This document shows positions 30,731 through 41,538 of a stretch of DNA of 64,000 nt, piece after piece; positions within the stretch are counted from its first letter, which is position 1, and every line of letters starts with the position of its first letter. The notes beneath the pieces were generated by a model. It made no database searches and was not told the origin of the DNA. It saw nothing but the letters and a program-made list of their open reading frames with translations. The position numbers and the translations under genes are program-made. This DNA is from Deltaproteobacteria bacterium (lineage in GTDB: Bacteria > Desulfobacterota > Syntrophia > Syntrophales > UBA6807), in contig JAFGQS010000041.1 in NCBI GenBank assembly GCA_016935565.1, positions 1 through 64,000 of the forward strand, in the 5' to 3' direction.

Positions 30731-31650
30731 AAATTAACACTTAACGTTAAACAATGATGGGAATTTTCATTGTCAAAATAATAGGAAATATTAGTCCTGT
30801 CCTTTAAATTTTTAATAAAATTATTTTTGGCTCTTCTATTATATTTATGAGCACTGCTGACGGCACTGTAAATATTACCTGTATACCATCCGAGTTCAAA
30901 AAACGTAACGATTCCACCTGCCACATACTCATCATCATCAAAAAGTTCAACGGCTGCCCATATAAAGGCACCGTTGAGAAGAAAGGCAACAAGAGCATCT
31001 CGAGGTCTTTCTGTATAAAGATGACCGGCACCTGGAATGATTGCGGCTAAAGTACCTGCAAGTGCCGGCGATTTACTGGGGACACTGTCGACAGTTTCCA
31101 GACCGGTTGAGAAAATCCATGCAGAAGGATACAGTGTACTTTCTTTGGAAATGTTTGAAAAATATTCTCGCGCTCTACTCCAATTTTCTAAATCGATAAA
31201 GATGAGCGCACTCTGGAAATATGCCTTATCTCTCAATAATACTTGACCAGAATCGATTATATGTTGAAAGGATGACAGAGCATCATCGTAGATCTTGAGG
31301 TTTTTTTCAGCCATTCCTTTGAGGTAGAGCGCTTCGTTGAGCAGGGAACTGCGGGGATATCGTGTAATAAACTGTTCCAGTGCGGTAATCGTATTCTCCC
31401 ACCTTCGGGCTCCGTAATAACTTTCGCAGATCCTGAAGAAACAGTTTTCACAGAGCTGATTATCAGGATAAAGGAAGATGAATCTTTTGTATTCGGTAAT
31501 TGCCCTGAAATAATCGCTTTCCTCGAAGAGCCTTTCGGCAAAACCAAATTGCTTTTTGTAATCGATCCTTACCCCACCTGCCCTTGCCTCAAGCGATAGC
31601 ACAGACAATAAAAGTATAAAGCTGAGGGAAAGAAAAAAAAACCGATTCAT
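30727..31650 (-). CDS. Tetratricopeptide-repeat protein with C-terminal membrane segments
   Basis: Signal peptide; BamD/YbgF-like TPR units; GTLAAIIPGAGHLYTERPRDALVAFLLNGAF hydrophobic domain. Confidence 0.75.
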   Translation of the reverse strand: MNRFFFLSLSFILLLSVLSLEARAGGVRIDYKKQFGFAERLFEESDYFRAITEYKRFIFLYPDNQLCENCFFRICESYYGARRWENTITALEQFITRYPRSSLLNEALYLKGMAEKNLKIYDDALSSFQHIIDSGQVLLRDKAYFQSALIFIDLENWSRAREYFSNISKESTLYPSAWIFSTGLETVDSVPSKSPALAGTLAAIIPGAGHLYTERPRDALVAFLLNGAFIWAAVELFDDDEYVAGGIVTFFELGWYTGNIYSAVSSAHKYNRRAKNNFIKNLKDRTNISYYFDNENSHHCLTLSVNF

Positions 31651-32225
31651 GCATTCCTTCCAAGATTAAAGGCATCAAGATTTTCCTTAAATACATTTTC
31701 AGGAAAAGCGATATGAAGAACATCTTCCCAGATCTTAATACCTATATTCAATTTCACCGACAGAGCGCCCAGCATTGCCGTGTTTACCGTTCTCATGTTT
31801 CCTGCTTGATTAGCAATGTCTGAAGCATTAATTACTCTTACATCATTGAAGTGACGGGTAACTTCTTCAACGACATTCCGGGGATATTTTGACTCTCCCA
31901 GATTCACCGACGGTGGATATATTTCAGTGTTATTGATAATGATCGTACCGTCCGGTTTCATAAAGTTCAAATATCTCAGGGTTTCCAACTTTTCGAATGA
32001 TAACAATATATCCACATCCTCCTTTTTCGCTATCGGAGAATATACTTTTTTACCATATCGTACGTGACTCGTAACACAACCACCTCGTTGAGCCATACCG
32101 TGAACTTCACTTTTCTTAACATCGTATCCTGCTTCAATCATAACCTGTGATAGAATATCACTCGCACGAAGGATCCCCTGTCCTCCGACTCCGGCAAGCA
32201 AAATGCTTTTCGTCGCATTACTCAT
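31647..32225 (-). CDS. iorB: Indolepyruvate ferredoxin oxidoreductase, beta subunit
   Basis: SILLAGVGGQGILRASDILSQV...KKSEVHGMAQRGGCVTSHVRYG; start set at MSNATKS (ORF extends to 32303). Confidence 0.92.
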   Translation of the reverse strand: MSNATKSILLAGVGGQGILRASDILSQVMIEAGYDVKKSEVHGMAQRGGCVTSHVRYGKKVYSPIAKKEDVDILLSFEKLETLRYLNFMKPDGTIIINNTEIYPPSVNLGESKYPRNVVEEVTRHFNDVRVINASDIANQAGNMRTVNTAMLGALSVKLNIGIKIWEDVLHIAFPENVFKENLDAFNLGRNA

Positions 32226-34026
32226 TGGTCTGTACCTCCTCAATCGATCCGGAATTACACAGCTGTTCACAGAGGGTACATCCATTACAGAGGGAAGGAT
32301 CAATGGTGGCTATTCCCTCCTGTTTTTTTGTTTTCTTTTGAATCAGTGTATCCGACAAATCTTCAAAATTTTTCCATGAAATAGCGGGACATCCTAATCT
32401 GAGACACAACTTACATCCGGTACATTTATCAGGATCTATTCTTAGCGGCGTTACCTTTTCATCTTGTTTGCTTCTCAAAAGTGCACACGGAGCATTTGAC
32501 AGGACAAGAGAAGGACCGTCTTTTGAAAGCTCTTCCTTCATGACACTTCGTGTCTCTTTTATATTAAAAGGATTGATAGTCCTGACGCTAACAATGCCCA
32601 GAGCGGTACCGAGGGCTGCAAAATTCAATTCCTTTGTTTTTCTTCCCTGAAGTGTGGTTCCCGTTGCAGGGTGATCCTGCATTCCAGTCATAGCTGTTGT
32701 TCTGTTATCAGCTATAACAATAACAACATTGCTATTATTATAGGCCGTATTAAGGAGGGATGTAATGCCCGAATGAATGAAAGTCGAATCGCCGATGACA
32801 CCAACAATCTTTCCCTTTCCCTTTTCTTTCAGGGCATGACTCATACCGTGGGCCATACCGATGCTGGCACCCATACAGATGCACGAGTCCATCCCTTCAA
32901 GTGGTTTCATGAATGAAAGGGTATAGCATCCTATGTCACCGGCAATGAATGCGTCGAGCCTCCCCAGAACATAGAAGAGACCTCTGTGTGGACAACCAGG
33001 GCATAGATTAGGAGGCCTCATGGGGATTTGAACCGTTACGTTACCTTCTTTATGAGAAGATTCGCCCATGATTGCCGTCTGAACCACTCCCGGATCAAAC
33101 TCATTGGTATACGGGAAGATCTCTTTACCGATAACATCTATTCCCAATGCCCTGATCTGTTCTTCGAAAAAAGGATCAAGTTCCTCTACAACATAGATCT
33201 TTTTGACTTTCGATGCAAATTCTCTGATCATATTGACGGGCAACGGATAAACCATGCCAAGTTTTAAATATGAATAGTCGGGGAATACGTCTTTCGTATA
33301 ATTATACGACATTCCCGACGTTATGATCCCGTTTTCCGTATCGTTTATTTCAATTTTATTTTCAGAAAACGTTTCAGAAAATTTCCTGAGCTCCAACATC
33401 CTTTTTTCTACTTCTACCCTTCGTGTTCTGGCGTTTGCGGGTACCATCACATATTTTTGAGGATTATGCTGAATAGCAAGCGTATCTTCATGTTCAACGC
33501 GATCTTCCAGTTCAACAACAGATTTAGAATGGGATACCCTGGTTGTCATTCTCAAAAAAACGGGAGTATCGAATTTCGAACTCATCTCAAAGGCATGTTT
33601 TATGAATTCTTTTGCCTCTTGGCTGTCAGACGGCTCTAGCATGGGAAGCTTTGCAAATCGTGCATAATTTCTGTTGTCCTGCTCGTTCTGTGAGCTATGG
33701 AGAGACGGGTCATCTGCAGTAATAATGACAAGCCCCCCGTTGATTCCCGTATAACTCACGGTAAAGAGAGGATCTGCTGCAACGTTGACTCCGACATGTT
33801 TCATGACAACCAATGCCTTTGCACCGGCAACAGCCGCACCAATTCCGACTTCAAGGGCAACCTTTTCATTCGGGGACCACTCAGCATAAACACCTTCATA
33901 TTTTGAAAATTCCTCAGTAATTTCAGTACTCGGAGTTCCGGGATATGCAGAAGCAAACGAAACGCCATATTCATACGCACCTCGTGCAATTGCCTCATTC
34001 CCTGACATCAGTCGTTTCATCGTCAA
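32218..34026 (-). CDS. iorA: Indolepyruvate ferredoxin oxidoreductase, alpha subunit
   Basis: ASAYPGTPSTEITEEFSKY, RPPNLCPGCPHRGLFYVL, GDIGCYTL, two 4Fe-4S motifs (CTGCKLCLRLGCP, CNGCTLCEQLC). Confidence 0.94.
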   Translation of the reverse strand: MTMKRLMSGNEAIARGAYEYGVSFASAYPGTPSTEITEEFSKYEGVYAEWSPNEKVALEVGIGAAVAGAKALVVMKHVGVNVAADPLFTVSYTGINGGLVIITADDPSLHSSQNEQDNRNYARFAKLPMLEPSDSQEAKEFIKHAFEMSSKFDTPVFLRMTTRVSHSKSVVELEDRVEHEDTLAIQHNPQKYVMVPANARTRRVEVEKRMLELRKFSETFSENKIEINDTENGIITSGMSYNYTKDVFPDYSYLKLGMVYPLPVNMIREFASKVKKIYVVEELDPFFEEQIRALGIDVIGKEIFPYTNEFDPGVVQTAIMGESSHKEGNVTVQIPMRPPNLCPGCPHRGLFYVLGRLDAFIAGDIGCYTLSFMKPLEGMDSCICMGASIGMAHGMSHALKEKGKGKIVGVIGDSTFIHSGITSLLNTAYNNSNVVIVIADNRTTAMTGMQDHPATGTTLQGRKTKELNFAALGTALGIVSVRTINPFNIKETRSVMKEELSKDGPSLVLSNAPCALLRSKQDEKVTPLRIDPDKCTGCKLCLRLGCPAISWKNFEDLSDTLIQKKTKKQEGIATIDPSLCNGCTLCEQLCNSGSIEEVQTNE

Positions 34027-34042
34027 TTTTTCTCCTTGTCCT

Positions 34043-34738
34043 TCATTTATAATAACTCAATGTAGACATTTTTCTTTTTATGAGCCTTTCCATTACAGGA
34101 TCGGTCGTTTGTTTCAGAGCTTTCTCATAATACTCTTGAGCTTTATCGTGCTTATTCATTTCCTCATAAATTCGAGCCATGTTATTGTAATTCATGGCAA
34201 GGTAAAATGTTCCCGCGTTATGTAATCCTATATTACTGAAAGAATCCAGTGCCTTATCATATTTTTTTTGTGCTTCATAGCAATACCCCAAACCATAATA
34301 AGCAAACATTGTCAGTATGTTGTTTTTCGAAGATGTACGGAGAAATTCATTATAGGCATCGATTGACTTATCAATTTCACCAAGTTTGAAATATATGTTT
34401 CCCAGATTGTAAGAGGCCACTGAAGCCGCTCTGCTTCGGGGGTATTTCTTTATTAATTCCTGATAGAGACCAACGGCCTTGGTATACGTCTCCTTATCAG
34501 TATCGCCGTTCACGGTTCGATATGAATTATAGGCCAATGAATACATTTCCTGAGCCTTTTTTTCATAGGACTGTTTGTAGAAATATCCTCCAGCGGACAA
34601 AAGGAGGATAAGAACAAAAATTCCTGAAAAAAGATATATCTTCCTTTTATTTGTAGAAGCATATTGGATAACTTTCGTTGAAAATGTGACAAACTGGTCC
34701 TGTTCCTTTAAATCCTTTTTAACAATTATTTTTGCCAT
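34043..34738 (-). CDS. TPR-containing membrane-anchored protein (YfgM-like)
   Basis: Single N-terminal TM segment followed by TPR units (ASYNLGNIYFKLGEIDKSIDAYNEFL). Confidence 0.75.
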   Translation of the reverse strand: MAKIIVKKDLKEQDQFVTFSTKVIQYASTNKRKIYLFSGIFVLILLLSAGGYFYKQSYEKKAQEMYSLAYNSYRTVNGDTDKETYTKAVGLYQELIKKYPRSRAASVASYNLGNIYFKLGEIDKSIDAYNEFLRTSSKNNILTMFAYYGLGYCYEAQKKYDKALDSFSNIGLHNAGTFYLAMNYNNMARIYEEMNKHDKAQEYYEKALKQTTDPVMERLIKRKMSTLSYYK

Positions 34739-34804
34739 TATTATACTCCATTAATAAAATACCATATGCATAAAGGCTTTCGTTTACTATGGTTTTACAT
34801 TATT

Positions 34805-35233
34805 TCACGACAATGATTTTTTAATTTTATCGACCAGTTCCCGGGGTGCCCTGACAATTTTCCCTTCAGCACTGGTAAACGCGTGGAGAGTACATCCTTC
34901 AACAAGGACCGTTTCCTTCTTTTCATCCCAGATACTATAGTCAAACTTTATACTGGCTCGCCTGAAATAGGATATCGTTGTTTCAACAATAATGGTTTCA
35001 TCATATCGTGCCGGAGCAAGATAGTGACAGGACGAACGTGTCAGGGGAAGGTAATAGCCCTCTGTTTCAAGCTCCGCATACACTACCCCCATTTCACGAA
35101 GCAATTCCGTCCTCCCGATCTCGAACCATCGAAAGTAGTTCGCATGATACACAATCCCCATTGCATCGGTATCAGCGTAAATTACTCGTATTTTAACCTC
35201 GTTTTTCTTCAATAAACTTTCTCCAATCCACAA
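34805..35233 (-). CDS. YbgC/FadM-type acyl-CoA thioesterase
   Basis: RVIYADTDAMGIVYHANYFRWFEIGRTELLREMG hotdog fold. Confidence 0.9.
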   Translation of the reverse strand: MWIGESLLKKNEVKIRVIYADTDAMGIVYHANYFRWFEIGRTELLREMGVVYAELETEGYYLPLTRSSCHYLAPARYDETIIVETTISYFRRASIKFDYSIWDEKKETVLVEGCTLHAFTSAEGKIVRAPRELVDKIKKSLS

Positions 35234-36422
35234 TAAAATGATTCATCAGGAGATAGCCCGGAGAAATCAAGATGCCTGAATCTCGTGCTGCTGTTTCGTT
35301 AAAAGGTGTTCCTCTATCGAGATTCTCAATATTTCGTGACGAATACACGGCAAAAGGACTCGGATCTGAAACATGAGTTTTCACATCGATGGGTGTTGGA
35401 TGGTCACTTAATACCAGTACTCTGAACTCATCAATCTCATGTATTCCATCCAATATGGTACCTACCACCTTTTGATCGAAATCCTCGATGGCCTTCACTT
35501 TCCCTTCTATGTTTCCTTCATGTCCCATCTCGTCAATTGACTCGACATGAACAAAAATAAAATCGTTATCTTGTAGAAATTCTAATGCTTTCTGTGCCTT
35601 TCCCCGGTAATCGGTGTCCGTATATCCTGTCGCACCCGCCACATGAATACTGTCGAGACCGGCATATACGCCAATACCGTTCAGAAGATCAACTGCCGAT
35701 ATCATGCCGCCTTTCAAATGATATTTTTTGGTCATGGGATCCATATCGGGTGCTCTTCCCTGTCCCCAGAGCCATATTGAGTTGGCCGGTTTCTTCCCCT
35801 GTGACAGCCGAGATCTGTTGATGGGGTGGTCCTTCAAGATTTCCTGTGATCGGTACATGATCTCCGTTATTGTTTCAGAACCTGCTCCGTGGGGAAGATA
35901 GGATTGGATGTTCTGACCAACAATATCATGGGGAGGAGTTGCTTTGATGACAACAGACCCAATCTTCCAGACCATGAGGTGCCTGTATCCGACACCGGCA
36001 TAAAAATGTATGGTTTCGGATCCAATTTCATTATTGAGATCATTCATGATTTCGCTTGCTTCTTGAGACGTTATATGATCTGCATTAAAGCTTTCCATTA
36101 CGATAGTATCATCGAATCCAAGGGTAACCAGGTTGCATCTGAAGGCCACATCATTCGGATTCATCCGTACCCCCATGCTTGCCGCTTCGAGTGGCCCCCG
36201 TCCTGTGAAATACTTTTCCGGATCATATCCCAAAACTGACAGGTTAGCCACGTCACTGCCGGGATCGAATCCCGGTGGTATAGTGTCTATGCACCCGATT
36301 GTACCTTCAGCTGCTATTTTATCCATGTGAGGGGTTCGGGCATACTCGAGCGGTGTTTTGTCTCCGAGTGCTTCAAGGGGGTAATCAGCCATTCCGTCAC
36401 CAAGTAGTACTATATATTTCAT
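35193..36422 (-). CDS. Cofactor-independent phosphoglycerate mutase-like protein; proposed homoserine kinase family
   Basis: MKYIVLLGDGMADYPLEALGDKTPLEYARTPHMDKIA, GSDVANLSVLGYDP; start abuts the hom stop. Confidence 0.85.
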   Translation of the reverse strand: MKYIVLLGDGMADYPLEALGDKTPLEYARTPHMDKIAAEGTIGCIDTIPPGFDPGSDVANLSVLGYDPEKYFTGRGPLEAASMGVRMNPNDVAFRCNLVTLGFDDTIVMESFNADHITSQEASEIMNDLNNEIGSETIHFYAGVGYRHLMVWKIGSVVIKATPPHDIVGQNIQSYLPHGAGSETITEIMYRSQEILKDHPINRSRLSQGKKPANSIWLWGQGRAPDMDPMTKKYHLKGGMISAVDLLNGIGVYAGLDSIHVAGATGYTDTDYRGKAQKALEFLQDNDFIFVHVESIDEMGHEGNIEGKVKAIEDFDQKVVGTILDGIHEIDEFRVLVLSDHPTPIDVKTHVSDPSPFAVYSSRNIENLDRGTPFNETAARDSGILISPGYLLMNHFIVDWRKFIEEKRG

Positions 36423-37735
36423 TGTAACCTTTCATCCTCTATTCTGATCAGCATTGTCTTTCTACCCACCACATCGAGCTTATCGATTTCTTTGAGGGCT
36501 TCCTGTACATTTCTTTCTCTTGAAGGATGTGTCGTCATGACCACCGGTACGACACCGTCCTGCTTTCTTCCTTTTTGAATGACTGCAGCGATACTGATGT
36601 TATGAGTGCCCAATATACCGGATATTTTCGAAAGCACGCCGGGACGATCATAAGCAGAAAACCTGAAGTAGTAATTTGTTACGATATCATCCATGGACAT
36701 GAGTTGAATGTCATCAATGTTTTTCTCGGGAAATGAACGCAAGGGAACCCGACGAGATATTCCTTTCATCATATCTCGTGCCGTATCGACGAGATCGCAC
36801 ACAACGGCACTTGCCGTCGGCATCATACCTGCACCCTGTCCGTGTAAAAAGACCGACCCTGACGCATCTCCGATGAAGTGAAAGGCGTTGTAATTTCCGC
36901 CCACATTGGCGAGAATATGATCGAAAGGAATCATTGTCGGGTGTATCCGGGCTTCAATGACTTTATCCCGGTGGATCGCTATGGCAAGGAGTTTTATTTT
37001 GTATCCGAATTCCTTTGCAAATTCGATATCCTGCAAATTTATGGCGGAGATACCTTCCATGTAGATATCTTCCATATTGACTCTTTTCCCATAAGCAAGT
37101 GACAGGGTGAGTGCAAGTTTATGTGCCGTGTCGATTCCCTCAATGTCGTATGTGGGATCGGCTTCGGCAAAACCAAAATCCTGGGCTTCTTTCAATACGA
37201 CATCAAATGGTTTTTTTTCATCAGTCATTTTGGAAAGAATGTAATTCGATGTTCCGTTCATGATGCCGAAGACCGATTTGATGTTGTTTCCCACGAGACT
37301 TTCTCTCAATGTCTTGATGATCGGAATAGTCCCCCCCACAGATGCCTCAAAACCAATATTGACTTCTTCCTCCTCAGCAACGGTAAATATTTCTTCTCCG
37401 TACGTAGCAAGCAGTGCCTTGTTGGCCGTAACAACATGCTTTTTCTTTCGCATGGCATTCAGGATAAAAGACTTCGCATGTTCATATCCTCCTATAAGTT
37501 CAATAACAATCGAAATGTCGGGATCATTTAAGATATCGTTTGTATCGGTTGACAGAATATCTTTTCTAATCGACACGATTCTCGGTGTTTCGATATCAAG
37601 ATCCACTATCTTTTTTATTACCAGCCGTGCTCCTAATCGCTTTTGAATGAGATCTTCATTTTCCTGAAGGAGCTTAACAATACCAGTTCCTATGGTACCA
37701 AACCCTATGAGACCCAAGTAAATGTCTTTTCCCAT
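36419..37735 (-). CDS. hom: Homoserine dehydrogenase with C-terminal ACT domain
   Basis: YLGLIGFGTIGTGIVKLL, VTANKALLATYG, GIMNGTSNYILSKM, DIEGIDTAHKLALT, ACT domain YYFRFSAYDRPGVLSKISGILG. Confidence 0.95.
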   Translation of the reverse strand: MGKDIYLGLIGFGTIGTGIVKLLQENEDLIQKRLGARLVIKKIVDLDIETPRIVSIRKDILSTDTNDILNDPDISIVIELIGGYEHAKSFILNAMRKKKHVVTANKALLATYGEEIFTVAEEEEVNIGFEASVGGTIPIIKTLRESLVGNNIKSVFGIMNGTSNYILSKMTDEKKPFDVVLKEAQDFGFAEADPTYDIEGIDTAHKLALTLSLAYGKRVNMEDIYMEGISAINLQDIEFAKEFGYKIKLLAIAIHRDKVIEARIHPTMIPFDHILANVGGNYNAFHFIGDASGSVFLHGQGAGMMPTASAVVCDLVDTARDMMKGISRRVPLRSFPEKNIDDIQLMSMDDIVTNYYFRFSAYDRPGVLSKISGILGTHNISIAAVIQKGRKQDGVVPVVMTTHPSRERNVQEALKEIDKLDVVGRKTMLIRIEDERLQ

Positions 37736-37794
37736 CTGTCAGCATCCTTTCTCAGAAAACGTTGACGTTAATACCTTTTTGGATCAAACAATTT

Positions 37795-37822
37795 GCTATA
37801 ACAGTTTGTGTTCGTTTGTCAA
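37795..37822 (-). promoter_or_regulatory. Sigma70-like promoter for the hom operon
   Basis: On the minus strand TTGACA-N16-TATAGC between recG and hom. Confidence 0.55.
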
Positions 37823-37841
37823 AAAATATTTCTTTAAAATG

Positions 37842-40343
37842 CTATCCCGTCTTTGCGAAGTCAAGTCTGCCCTGCCATCGTCTGAGAAGAACTTCCTTCA
37901 ACATTGCATGTTCCGGCTTTGCAAGATAGGGATCATCCTTTACAAGAGAAAAGGCCTCTTGCCGCGCTCTGTTGAGAATTATTGCATCTCGTAATATGTT
38001 TGAAACTCTAAAATCGGGAAGCCCTGATTGCCGCGTTCCCATGAAATCACCGGGACCACGAATAGCCAGATCTTCCTCAGCAATTGCAAAGCCGTCATTC
38101 GTTTGCTCCATGACACGAAGCCTTCTCCTGGCTTCATCTGACCCATAATGATGGACGATTAAGATGCAGTAGGAAGGAACATCACTGCGTCCTACCCGTC
38201 CTCTCAATTGGTGTAATTGCGAGAGACCGAATCGTTCAGCATGTTCTATAATCATGAGGGATGCCGTAGGAATGTCTATACCGACTTCGATAACGGTGGT
38301 TGAAACAAGAATATTAATATTCTTTTCTAAAAACTGATCCATAATTTTGTTTTTTTCACGGCCTTTCATTTTACCGTGTATCAAACCTACTTTAAACTCG
38401 GGGAAAGTATCTTCCTGAAGATGACGCGCCATCCCCGTTGCATCTTTAAGATCGAGGGTTTCCGATTCTTCAACGAGGGGGTACACAATAAAGACCTGGT
38501 TGCCCTTCCCGATTTCTTTTCTGATAATGTCATAGACCCTGTGACGGCTGGATTCATAAAATACCTTAGTTTTAATCGGCTTTTTACCGGGAGGTAATTC
38601 GTCGATGACAGAAATATCCAGATCTCCGTAGACTGTCATTGCAAGGGTCCTTGGAATCGGCGTGGCAGTCATTACGAGGACATCGGGATTTATTCCCTTT
38701 TCCCGAAGAATTGCTCTTTGAACGACGCCAAAACGATGCTGTTCATCGATAACCACAAGACCCAGATTTTTAAAATTAATACCTTCCTGTATCAGCGCGT
38801 GGGTGCCAACAATAATATTTATATCACCGGTTTCGATTCTTTGTATGATTTCTTTGCGCTCCCTTGTTTTTGTACTGCCCGTTAGGAGACAAACCGTCAA
38901 ATCGAGAGAGGCGGACCAGCCCTGAATATTCGAAAAATGCTGTTCTGCCAATATTTCCGTTGGTGCCATTATGGCTGACTGATACCCGTTTTGACATGCT
39001 GTTATCATGGAGACCATTGAAACAACGGTCTTACCGCTTCCCACGTCACCCTGTAAGAGTCTGTTCATCGGATATTTTTCTGCCATATCATGATGTATTT
39101 CTTCAATGACTCGCATCTGGGCATTGGTTAATGTAAAGGGCAAGACACGGAGGAATTTATCAACCAACGGTCCCTCCGTATTGAATTTTATACCTGTATC
39201 CAGTATGTACCCTTTCTTTTTGAGCGCCATGCCTAATTCAAAAAAGAAAAATTCATCGAATACCACTCTCCGGTGGGCTGCCGACTTAAAACCGTTATAT
39301 AAATCAATATTCTGATCCGAATCGGGGAAATGGATGTTCTTTATAGATTCATTGATATCGACAAGTCCATTTCTTTCGCATATTTCCTGAGGAATCGGAC
39401 TGACCATATATGAACGATAACCATGAACAGCATTCATCATAATCTTTCTTATATACTTCTGATGAAGACTTGTCGTTTCAGAATAGACAGGAACGATTCT
39501 TTTGAAATGGAGAAGTTCATCACTTCCTTCGTCGAGTCTTTCAAAATCGGGATGAATCATATTTTTTTCAAAGAGGTAACTTTTTATATCACCGGTCAGA
39601 ATAAACCGATCTCCCTTTTTAAAGGTCTTTCTCAAGTAGTCAAAATTTCCATGAAACCACTTGGCGACAAGTTTTTCGCTCCCATCATCAATGGCTGCTT
39701 CAAAGATTTTTGTATTTCTGTATCGTTGTATCCTTACATCGACTATATTCCCGATGATTGTTTCTCTATTTCCGACTATCGTTGAAGATATTTGTTTCAG
39801 CGATCGCCTGTCTTCGTATTTACGGGGGAAAAAGTAGAGTAAATCCTCGACGGTCTTTATGTTTTTTTTGCCGAGTAATTGTGAGACTTTCGGCCCAATA
39901 CCTTTCACATATTGAACGGGGAGAGATAATTTTTCGTACAGGCCATCTACCTTTCGCTTTACATCATCAGCATCAACTGCCGTTTTCTGTCCGGAAGATG
40001 ATCGGGTTAATTCATTACAGTGACGAAGCATATCCCTTACGATTGCCAATGCCCGATCAATACGTTCTTTTTTATCGTCTATGGAACAAGTATCGAAATT
40101 CAAAAATGTTTTTTCAAGCTCCCTTGTCTTATTTTTCAGGATGATTCCGAAGGCACCATCGTGGGTTGAGATGTTTGCAAAATTTTTCAATCTATCGATA
40201 AATCTCAGCATACTATTTTCAAAATTTTTGACGAGAGGCAGGTTTTTATAACCATCTTTTGAAAGAAACAGTAAGGGTGCTTCAATTTTCTTTACAATTT
40301 CGGTGAGATTTTGCATCAGACGGTACCACAATATAATTGCCAA
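37842..40343 (-). CDS. recG: ATP-dependent DNA helicase RecG
   Basis: NRLLQGDVGSGKTVVSM, VIDEQHRFGVVQR, VLVMTATPIPRTLAMTVYGDLD, LHQLRGRVGRSD. Confidence 0.95.
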   Translation of the reverse strand: MAIILWYRLMQNLTEIVKKIEAPLLFLSKDGYKNLPLVKNFENSMLRFIDRLKNFANISTHDGAFGIILKNKTRELEKTFLNFDTCSIDDKKERIDRALAIVRDMLRHCNELTRSSSGQKTAVDADDVKRKVDGLYEKLSLPVQYVKGIGPKVSQLLGKKNIKTVEDLLYFFPRKYEDRRSLKQISSTIVGNRETIIGNIVDVRIQRYRNTKIFEAAIDDGSEKLVAKWFHGNFDYLRKTFKKGDRFILTGDIKSYLFEKNMIHPDFERLDEGSDELLHFKRIVPVYSETTSLHQKYIRKIMMNAVHGYRSYMVSPIPQEICERNGLVDINESIKNIHFPDSDQNIDLYNGFKSAAHRRVVFDEFFFFELGMALKKKGYILDTGIKFNTEGPLVDKFLRVLPFTLTNAQMRVIEEIHHDMAEKYPMNRLLQGDVGSGKTVVSMVSMITACQNGYQSAIMAPTEILAEQHFSNIQGWSASLDLTVCLLTGSTKTRERKEIIQRIETGDINIIVGTHALIQEGINFKNLGLVVIDEQHRFGVVQRAILREKGINPDVLVMTATPIPRTLAMTVYGDLDISVIDELPPGKKPIKTKVFYESSRHRVYDIIRKEIGKGNQVFIVYPLVEESETLDLKDATGMARHLQEDTFPEFKVGLIHGKMKGREKNKIMDQFLEKNINILVSTTVIEVGIDIPTASLMIIEHAERFGLSQLHQLRGRVGRSDVPSYCILIVHHYGSDEARRRLRVMEQTNDGFAIAEEDLAIRGPGDFMGTRQSGLPDFRVSNILRDAIILNRARQEAFSLVKDDPYLAKPEHAMLKEVLLRRWQGRLDFAKTG

Positions 40344-40488
40344 ATGATTTCAAATACAAAGCTCAATTTAACTAACAGATATACCTGTAATTTACAAGGA
40401 AAGAATTGACATTTCTCATGATTTGGGTTACTCATCAACCGTTGAATAATCTCAATAGTATGCGTCAGAGCTACAGTATGGGGTGTCT

Positions 40489-41538
40489 ATGGCAAAAAAG
40501 AAATCAACATCTTATAAGGATGCCGGGGTTGATATCGATAAGGCCGGTACGTTTATCCAAGAAATTCAACCATTCATAAAATCAACGTCACGTAAGGAAG
40601 TCCTGAGCAATATTGGTAATTATGGGGGCTTGTTTCATCTGGACACGGAAAAATACAAAAATCCAATCCTTGTATCATCCACCGATGGAGTCGGCACAAA
40701 ACTCAAAATAGCTCAAATGATGAATAAACATGACACCGTTGGTATTGATTTGGTGGCTATGAGTACCAACGATTTGATCGTTCAGGGAGCAGAACCCCTT
40801 TTCTTTCTCGATTATATTGCGACCGGGAAGATTGATCTTGAAACAAGCGTCAAAATTATCGAGGGTATCGCGGAAGGATGCATTCAATCCGGCTGCGCAT
40901 TGATTGGTGGGGAAACCGCCGAAATGCCGGGATTTTATCAAGAGAATGAGTACGATCTTGCAGGTTTTTGTGTCGGTGTTGTTGAGAGTGATAAGCTCAT
41001 CGATGGTTCGGAAATAAGAGTCGGAGATGAAATTATAGGATTGGCATCTAACGGCATCCATAGTAACGGCTTTTCTCTTGCCCGAAATGTGCTGTTTGAA
41101 CAATTAAAATTGCGTGCAGATGACACAATGGAGGAGCTTGGTACATCGATAGGAATGGAACTGCTTCGTCCGACAAGAATCTATGTAAGAAGTCTTCTTA
41201 ATATCATCAAGAATTTTACGATAAAGGGAATTATCCATATCACCGGAGGAGGTTTTTGGGATAATATCCCCCGCATTTTACCGACTCCCTGCCAGGCAGT
41301 AATTACGAAAGGAAGTTGGGAAATACCTCCGATTTTCAAAATCATTCAGGAAGCGGGAAACATCGACGAAATGGAAATGTTTCGAGTATTCAATATGGGC
41401 ATCGGAATGATGATTGTGGTTCCCAAGAAGGAATCGAAAGAAACAATGGAACGACTGGAAGTCCTTGGTGAAACCGCCTCAATGATAGGTTCCATTGCCA
41501 AAAGAGATAAAGACCAGCCAGCTGTATTATTTAAGTGA
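40489..41538 (+). CDS. purM: Phosphoribosylformylglycinamidine cyclo-ligase
   Basis: YKDAGVDIDKA, VSSTDGVGTKLKIA, ALIGGETAEMPGFY, HITGGGFWDNIPRIL. Confidence 0.96.
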   Translation: MAKKKSTSYKDAGVDIDKAGTFIQEIQPFIKSTSRKEVLSNIGNYGGLFHLDTEKYKNPILVSSTDGVGTKLKIAQMMNKHDTVGIDLVAMSTNDLIVQGAEPLFFLDYIATGKIDLETSVKIIEGIAEGCIQSGCALIGGETAEMPGFYQENEYDLAGFCVGVVESDKLIDGSEIRVGDEIIGLASNGIHSNGFSLARNVLFEQLKLRADDTMEELGTSIGMELLRPTRIYVRSLLNIIKNFTIKGIIHITGGGFWDNIPRILPTPCQAVITKGSWEIPPIFKIIQEAGNIDEMEMFRVFNMGIGMMIVVPKKESKETMERLEVLGETASMIGSIAKRDKDQPAVLFK

